Of a stretch of DNA of 34,591 nt, positions 29,532 through 34,591 are shown piece by piece. This stretch comes from Hyphomicrobium sp. GTDB taxonomy: Bacteria; Pseudomonadota; Alphaproteobacteria; Rhizobiales; Hyphomicrobiaceae. The translations under genes were made by a program, and so were the position numbers. Each line of letters begins with the position of its first letter. Position 1 is the stretch's first letter. The notes beneath the pieces are model-generated. The model was not told the DNA's origin. It was given only the letters and a program-made list of their open reading frames with translations, and searched no databases. The stretch is taken from the NCBI GenBank assembly GCA_030609245.1, contig JAUWCP010000002.1, positions 1 through 34,591 of the forward strand, given 5' to 3'.

Positions 29532-29636
29532 GCCTTCCGGCCTACGCGTTGTTTTGGCGTCAGGCGAACGCTACATATTCCCCATAACTGAGTGCCGAAT
29601 TCCATCGGCGCATCACACGGGAGAGCGAAGCGCTCG

Positions 29637-29807
29637 ATGGAAACGCCCTGCGTCAACATTTGCGACATCGATCGCGAGTCCGGATTGTGCATGGGCTGCG
29701 GGCGCACCATTGACGAGATCGCCCACTGGGCAACTATGACGAGTAGGGAGCGGCAGCGGATCATGAATGTGCTCACCGCACGAAAAACAATTATCTTGAA
29801 GGGCTAG
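29637..29807 (+). CDS. DUF1289 domain protein
   Basis: [46 protein letters not shown]; Cys pattern typical of DUF1289. Start could be 29592. Confidence 0.88.
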   Translation: METPCVNICDIDRESGLCMGCGRTIDEIAHWATMTSRERQRIMNVLTARKTIILKG

Positions 29808-29811
29808 GTAG

Positions 29812-30519
29812 ATGATCACGTGGCTTATTGTGGCATTTCTCGTTCTTGCGGCTGCGTTCTTTCTGCTGCGCGGCGATACCATGCTGTTCTCAGAGGTCGG
29901 CGCGTTTGAGACCATTTTTCTCGGCGCCGCCGTCGTGATGATTGCCGTATATGTCGTGGTGCTCGTCAGCGGTGAGCGCACGCGTCCCTTGCAGGCCATG
30001 CGTAATCTTGCTGTGTGGGGCGCGCTGGCGCTCCTGCTGATCGCTCTTTACAGCTATCGCGAGGATATATCGGGCATCGCTCACCGCGTCGCGGGCGAGC
30101 TTGCCCCGCCCGGGTATTCGCTGACCGTGCGCAGCGAACAAGGAGGTGAGCATGCCGTACGTGTGCGCCGCCGCCTCGATGGCCATTTTGCCGTTCGAGG
30201 TGCAATAAACGGCCAACCCATGACGCTCCTCGTCGACACAGGTGCCTCGACCGTCGTGCTTAAACCTGCAGACGCCGCCAGAGCGGGGATTGATACGAGA
30301 AGCCTCGTCTATACAGCAGCTGTGCAAACCGCCAACGGGACCGCCTATGCCGCGCCTGTGCGCCTGCGCTCGATCACTATTGGGCCCATAGAGTTGCGCG
30401 ACGTCGAAGCGCTCGTGGCCAAGCCGGGAAGTATCAACGAAAACTTACTTGGTATGAGTTTTTTAAGGCGTTTGCGTTCGTATGAGTTCTCGAAGGATTT
30501 CCTGACGCTCAGGAGCTAG
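29812..30519 (+). CDS. TIGR02281-like clan AA aspartic protease, membrane-anchored
   Basis: 235 aa; N-terminal TM segments, retropepsin-like active site MTLLVDTGASTVVLKPADAARAGI, NGTAYAAPVRLRSITIGPIELRDVEALV, LLGMSFLRRL. Confidence 0.88.
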   Translation: MITWLIVAFLVLAAAFFLLRGDTMLFSEVGAFETIFLGAAVVMIAVYVVVLVSGERTRPLQAMRNLAVWGALALLLIALYSYREDISGIAHRVAGELAPPGYSLTVRSEQGGEHAVRVRRRLDGHFAVRGAINGQPMTLLVDTGASTVVLKPADAARAGIDTRSLVYTAAVQTANGTAYAAPVRLRSITIGPIELRDVEALVAKPGSINENLLGMSFLRRLRSYEFSKDFLTLRS

Positions 30520-30564
30520 TAGCCGGCACTCAGGCCCAGAGCGCACATATCACGGGATCATTTC

Positions 30565-31134
30565 ATGGGGCTGTCATCAGGAACGAGGCATCTGCTTCGC
30601 GAAACCGTCAGTTGGACCGTTATCGCCGTTGTAGCTGCCGTGGCGCTCACGCATTTCGAAGAAATAAAAACAGGCATAGTGGGGACACTCGGCAAGTTCC
30701 GGTCAGCAGACGTTGCCGCAGCGCCCCAAGCCAAGGCGAATATTCCCCGCGCACGCCGTTCCGGTTCGGTCGTAGAAATCTCCGCCACGCGCAATGGTCA
30801 TTTTTTCACCGAAGTTGAGATTGACGGCCATCCCATAACGATCATGGTCGATACCGGTGCGACCATGGTGGCATTGAGCTACGAGGATGCCGAGCGTGCC
30901 GGCATCTTTCTCAATCCGGGCGATTTCACTCACTCCGTCAGCACCGCCAACGGCCGGGCACGCGTTGCTCCCGTGATGCTCAACAGCGTCAGTATTGGCG
31001 ACATCATAGTGCGCGATGTGCGCGCCGCCGTCTCCGAGCCCGGGCGTCTTAGAACCTCCCTGCTCGGCATGAGCTTTTTGGGCCGTTTATCACGTTTCAA
31101 CATGCGACCAGGGCTCCTCGTGCTTCAGGATTAA
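30565..31134 (+). CDS. TIGR02281-like clan AA aspartic protease (second tandem copy)
   Basis: 189 aa; one N-terminal TM, ITIMVDTGATMVALSYEDAERAGI, NGRARVAPVMLNSVSIGDIIVRDVRAAV, LLGMSFLGRL. Confidence 0.88.
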   Translation: MGLSSGTRHLLRETVSWTVIAVVAAVALTHFEEIKTGIVGTLGKFRSADVAAAPQAKANIPRARRSGSVVEISATRNGHFFTEVEIDGHPITIMVDTGATMVALSYEDAERAGIFLNPGDFTHSVSTANGRARVAPVMLNSVSIGDIIVRDVRAAVSEPGRLRTSLLGMSFLGRLSRFNMRPGLLVLQD

Positions 31135-31246
31135 GTCGGGCTATTTTCGTTCCCCCTCCTTTCCCTTTCAGGCTCCGCGGCATCGACTTAAGGGTGCCAG
31201 GCGGGTACACCTGCGCGTCACTGCACCGTTCCTAGAGGATCAAGTC

Positions 31247-32752
31247 ATGCTGCCGCCGCCAAGGGCCGATCTGAAGCCGAACACTGCTGAATTTGAGCGC
31301 ACAGCGTTTATTAAGCCGACCGGTTTTCGCGAGTACGACGCACGCTGGCTGTTCCCCGACGAAATCAACCTCATGGGATTGAATGCCGTGGGCCTCGGGC
31401 TCGCAACGCTATTTGCGAAGCGCGGTGTTCCCAAGCGCATCGTCGTTGGCCACGACTACCGCTGGTACTCGGGCAGCGTGAAGCAGGCGTTGATGATGGG
31501 GCTCCTGGCTGGCGGCGCTGAAGTCTATGACATCGGCTTAGCGCTTTCGCCCATGGCCTATTTCGCGCAATTCGATCTCGACGTCGAAGGGGTCGCCATG
31601 GTCACCGCCAGTCACAACGAAAACGGCTGGACCGGCATCAAGATGGGGCTTGCTCGACCGCTGACCTTTGGTCCCGATGAGATGTTGGACCTGAAGGACA
31701 TCGTGCTCGGCGGCAAATACGAGACCGCGCCGGGTGGAAAATACACCTTCGTTCCCGACATGGCCGATCGCTATATTAAGGAGCTAACGGATCGCCCAAA
31801 GCTCAAGCGCAGCTTGAAAGTCGTTGCCGCCTGCGGAAACGGAACGGCGGGCGCTTTCGCGCCGAAGGTGCTTCAAGCCGTCGGCTGTGAAGTGGTACCG
31901 CTCCATGCAGAGCTCGATCACAGTTTCCCGCATTACAATCCCAACCCTGAAGACCTGGCCATGCTCCACGACGTTTCAGCGAAGGTGCTCGAAGTTGGCG
32001 CCGACGTCGGCCTGGCCTTTGACGGCGATGGCGACCGCTGCGGGGTGGTCGATAACGAAGGCGAAGAGATTTTTTCCGACAAGGTCGGCGTCATGCTGGC
32101 TCGCGATATCTCCGCCTCGCACAAAGGTGCGAAGTTTGTTGCTGACGTGAAGTCCACGGGGCTCTTCCTGACCGACCCCGTACTCCAGGCCAACGGCGCG
32201 ACGACGACCTATTGGAAGACGGGCCACTCCTATATCAAACGCTACAGTCACGAGACGAAGGCGCTCGTCGGCTTTGAGAAATCCGGCCACTTCTTCTTCA
32301 ATCCACCTCTCGGGCGCGGCTACGATGACGGCATCGTCGCCGCCCTTGCCGTGTGCGACATGCTCGACCACAACCCCGGAAAGACGATGGCGGACTTGAA
32401 GAACGCGCTGCCCAAGACGTGGCAGTCCCCCACCATGTCACCCCACTGCGCGGACGAGGAGAAGTATGGCGTCGTCGACCAGGTGGTGGAGCACTACAAG
32501 AAGCTCGCCGCAGACGGTGCGCAGATTGCGGGCCAGAAAATCCGCGAACTCATCACTGTCAATGGTGTCCGCATCGTGCTGGAAGATGGAACGTGGGGAC
32601 TGGTACGCGCCTCGTCCAATAAGCCCGAGCTTGTCGTCGTCGTCGAAAGTCCGACGTCGGAATCCAACATGAAGGCGATCTTTGCCGACATTGATGCAGA
32701 GCTTTCAAAGTTCGGCGAGGTCGGCGAATATAATCAGAAGCTCGCCATATGA
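31247..32752 (+). CDS. phosphomannomutase/phosphoglucomutase
   Basis: 501 aa; GVAMVTASHNENGWTGIKMG (catalytic Ser), AFDGDGDRCGVVDNEG (metal loop), GFEKSGHFFF (substrate loop). Confidence 0.94.
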   Translation: MLPPPRADLKPNTAEFERTAFIKPTGFREYDARWLFPDEINLMGLNAVGLGLATLFAKRGVPKRIVVGHDYRWYSGSVKQALMMGLLAGGAEVYDIGLALSPMAYFAQFDLDVEGVAMVTASHNENGWTGIKMGLARPLTFGPDEMLDLKDIVLGGKYETAPGGKYTFVPDMADRYIKELTDRPKLKRSLKVVAACGNGTAGAFAPKVLQAVGCEVVPLHAELDHSFPHYNPNPEDLAMLHDVSAKVLEVGADVGLAFDGDGDRCGVVDNEGEEIFSDKVGVMLARDISASHKGAKFVADVKSTGLFLTDPVLQANGATTTYWKTGHSYIKRYSHETKALVGFEKSGHFFFNPPLGRGYDDGIVAALAVCDMLDHNPGKTMADLKNALPKTWQSPTMSPHCADEEKYGVVDQVVEHYKKLAADGAQIAGQKIRELITVNGVRIVLEDGTWGLVRASSNKPELVVVVESPTSESNMKAIFADIDAELSKFGEVGEYNQKLAI

Positions 32753-32772
32753 GGCGATCGCCCGCTCCCTCC

Positions 32773-33603
32773 TCACCCCAATAGATCGACAAAAAACCGT
32801 ACAGCAACGCAGGCTAGAAAGACGGCAAATGCCAATTCGAGCCGCCGCCGCGGAATGCTGTGCGCAACGCGAACGCCGAACGGCGCGGCAAAAACGCTCG
32901 CGGGAATGATGATCGCAGCGCCGATTAGGCTGACATAACCCAGCGAGAAGGGCGGAAGATTTTCGGCGCCCCAACCCACCCAAATGTAACCGAGCGCTCC
33001 TGGGATCGCAATTATCGGACCAATACCGCTCGCCGTGGCAACTGCCTGAAGAATGGGCCGGCCGTAGAGCGTGAGAAACGGCACGACGAACGTTGCGCCG
33101 CCGATGCTCATCAGCGTGGAGAGGCAACCGATCGACGATGAAACGATCTCCAACCAAGGCCGGCCAGGCAGACGATCGCCAAGCCGCCAGTCCTCCCGAC
33201 CTAGCGCCAGTTTGAGCGCAAACAGGCTTGCTGCGATCGCCCACACCCACTTCAGCGTGGTGCCACTTGAAACATTCGCGATCAGAATGCCGGCAACGAC
33301 ACCTGCAACAATCCAGGGCCCCATACGTACGAGGACCTGCGTGTCCACCGAGCCCTTGGCGCGATGACCAGCAAACGACCTGAGTGCAGTCGGAGCGATG
33401 ATGGCAAGCGTGGTGCCAAGCGTCAGGTGCATTTGGACCGAAGGATCAACGTGAAGAACGCCAAAGACTTCGTAGAGCACCGGGACGAGAACGCCGCCGC
33501 CACCAATGCCAAGGAGCCCGGCAAGAAAGCCCGCGACGATACCGGCCGCAATAAGTGCGACGACGACCGCGGCAAGCTCAGCCGGCGTCACCGCCAGTTC
33601 CAT
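32773..33603 (-). CDS. sulfite exporter TauE/SafE family membrane protein
   Basis: 276 aa; GFLAGLLGIGGGGVLVPVLYEVF, SIGGATFVVPFLTLYGRPILQAVATASG; multiple TM segments. Confidence 0.92.
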   Translation of the reverse strand: MELAVTPAELAAVVVALIAAGIVAGFLAGLLGIGGGGVLVPVLYEVFGVLHVDPSVQMHLTLGTTLAIIAPTALRSFAGHRAKGSVDTQVLVRMGPWIVAGVVAGILIANVSSGTTLKWVWAIAASLFALKLALGREDWRLGDRLPGRPWLEIVSSSIGCLSTLMSIGGATFVVPFLTLYGRPILQAVATASGIGPIIAIPGALGYIWVGWGAENLPPFSLGYVSLIGAAIIIPASVFAAPFGVRVAHSIPRRRLELAFAVFLACVAVRFFVDLLG

Positions 33604-33616
33604 CTCTCAGCGCTCC

Positions 33617-34591
33617 CTACTCCGCCGCGGCGGCAATTAATCGATGCGATGGCTCGGCGATACACAGTGCTTCATGCAGAACGTCGAGGCCGGCACCCTC
33701 CTTCACTGCGTTCTCGCTTAAGTGCCGCCGGAAGGCACGGGCCCGCGGCTGACCATGATAGAGGCCAAGCACGTGACGCACGACGTTGTTGAGGCGTCCG
33801 CCGCTTTCCAGATGGCGCGCCGTATGAGTCATGAGCGCTTCGAGCACCTCGGCGCGTAAGGAAACCGGCTCTTCACCGCCAAAGAATCGCCGGTCGACCT
33901 CAGCGAGCAGATATGGCGTCTGGTAGGCCGCGCGTCCGAGCATCACACCATCGACATGTGCAAGATGCTGCTCGGCTTCATCCAGATCGGCGATGCCGCC
34001 GTTGAGAATGATGGTCAGGTCCGGGTGCGACGCCTTGAGGCGATAGATGCGTGCATAGTCGAGCGGGGGTACCTCTCGGTTCTGCTTTGGTGACAATCCT
34101 TCGAGCCACGCCTTGCGTGCGTGCACAATAAAGGTGCTGCACCCTGCGCTCGCAACCGTCGCAATAAACCTTTGCAGGTCGTCTTCGCTATCTTGATCGT
34201 CGATACCGATACGGCACTTGACCGTGACGGGGACCGCGACGCGCGCGCGCATCGCCGCAACGCATTCGCCGACAAGGCTCGGCTCTGCCATGAGGCACGC
34301 ACCGAAGCGTCCCTCCTGCACGCGATCAGAAGGACAGCCCACGTTGAGATTGATCTCGTCGTAACCAAAGCCAGCACCAATCTCTGCTGCCTCGGCAAGC
34401 GCGTTAGGATCGCTGCCCCCGAGTTGTAGAGCGACGGGACGCTCGCTCGCATCGCACGCCAGAAGCCGCTCGCGATCGCCATGAATGACGGCTGGGGCGG
34501 TCAACATCTCCGTGTAAAGAAGCGCCTTGCGCGTCAGCAGGCGATGGAAGGCGCGGCAATGCCGGTCCGTCCAATCCATCATAGGGGCCAC
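33617..34591 (-). CDS. dusA: tRNA-dihydrouridine synthase (DusA-like), probably 5'-truncated by the window end
   Basis: APMMDWTDRHCRAFHRLLTRKALLYTEMLTA, NLNVGCPSDRVQEGRFGACLM, VKCRIGIDDQDS, ILNGGI. The first codon in the window is GTG with no visible upstream stop. Confidence 0.92.
   Translation of the reverse strand: MAPMMDWTDRHCRAFHRLLTRKALLYTEMLTAPAVIHGDRERLLACDASERPVALQLGGSDPNALAEAAEIGAGFGYDEINLNVGCPSDRVQEGRFGACLMAEPSLVGECVAAMRARVAVPVTVKCRIGIDDQDSEDDLQRFIATVASAGCSTFIVHARKAWLEGLSPKQNREVPPLDYARIYRLKASHPDLTIILNGGIADLDEAEQHLAHVDGVMLGRAAYQTPYLLAEVDRRFFGGEEPVSLRAEVLEALMTHTARHLESGGRLNNVVRHVLGLYHGQPRARAFRRHLSENAVKEGAGLDVLHEALCIAEPSHRLIAAAAE

Overview
This 34.6 kb, GC-rich window looks alphaproteobacterial (inferred from gene content and style, not tested). 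About 22.8 kb of it is a near-complete oxygen-dependent (CobG-type) cobalamin biosynthesis locus. A long minus-strand run follows a clear cobalamin riboswitch at ~14.65-14.83 kb: cbtB-cbtA-DUF1636-cobW-cobN-cobG-cobH-cobI-cobJ-[cobK on the opposite strand]-cobL-cobE-cobM-cobB-bluB. On the other side of the riboswitch lie cobP-cobO-cobQ (+), cobD/cbiB (-), cobC threonine-P decarboxylase (+), cobV / ribazole phosphatase / DMB phosphoribosyltransferase (-) and cobF (+). Two adjacent palindromic elements follow cobF. The right third is ordinary accessory/housekeeping content: a HIBADH-like dehydrogenase, YjbQ, MAPEG, Lrp/AsnC, a uracil-DNA glycosylase family protein, an MBL-fold hydrolase, GST, a membrane histidine kinase, DUF1289, two tandem clan AA aspartic proteases, phosphomannomutase, TauE/SafE and partial dusA. 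A CDGSH iron-sulfur protein C-terminus, missed by the ORF track, sits at the left edge. I see no CRISPR array, tRNA/rRNA, transposase or phage gene. The points most worth a second look are: cobK embedded antisense with both ends overlapping its neighbours; the cobalt import/chaperone/insertion module with an uncharacterised DUF1636 protein; the riboswitch filling the divergent promoter region of cobP; a 14-bp tandem duplication at a stop/start junction; and the paired palindromes. Product names come from recognising protein motifs by eye; no database search was run.
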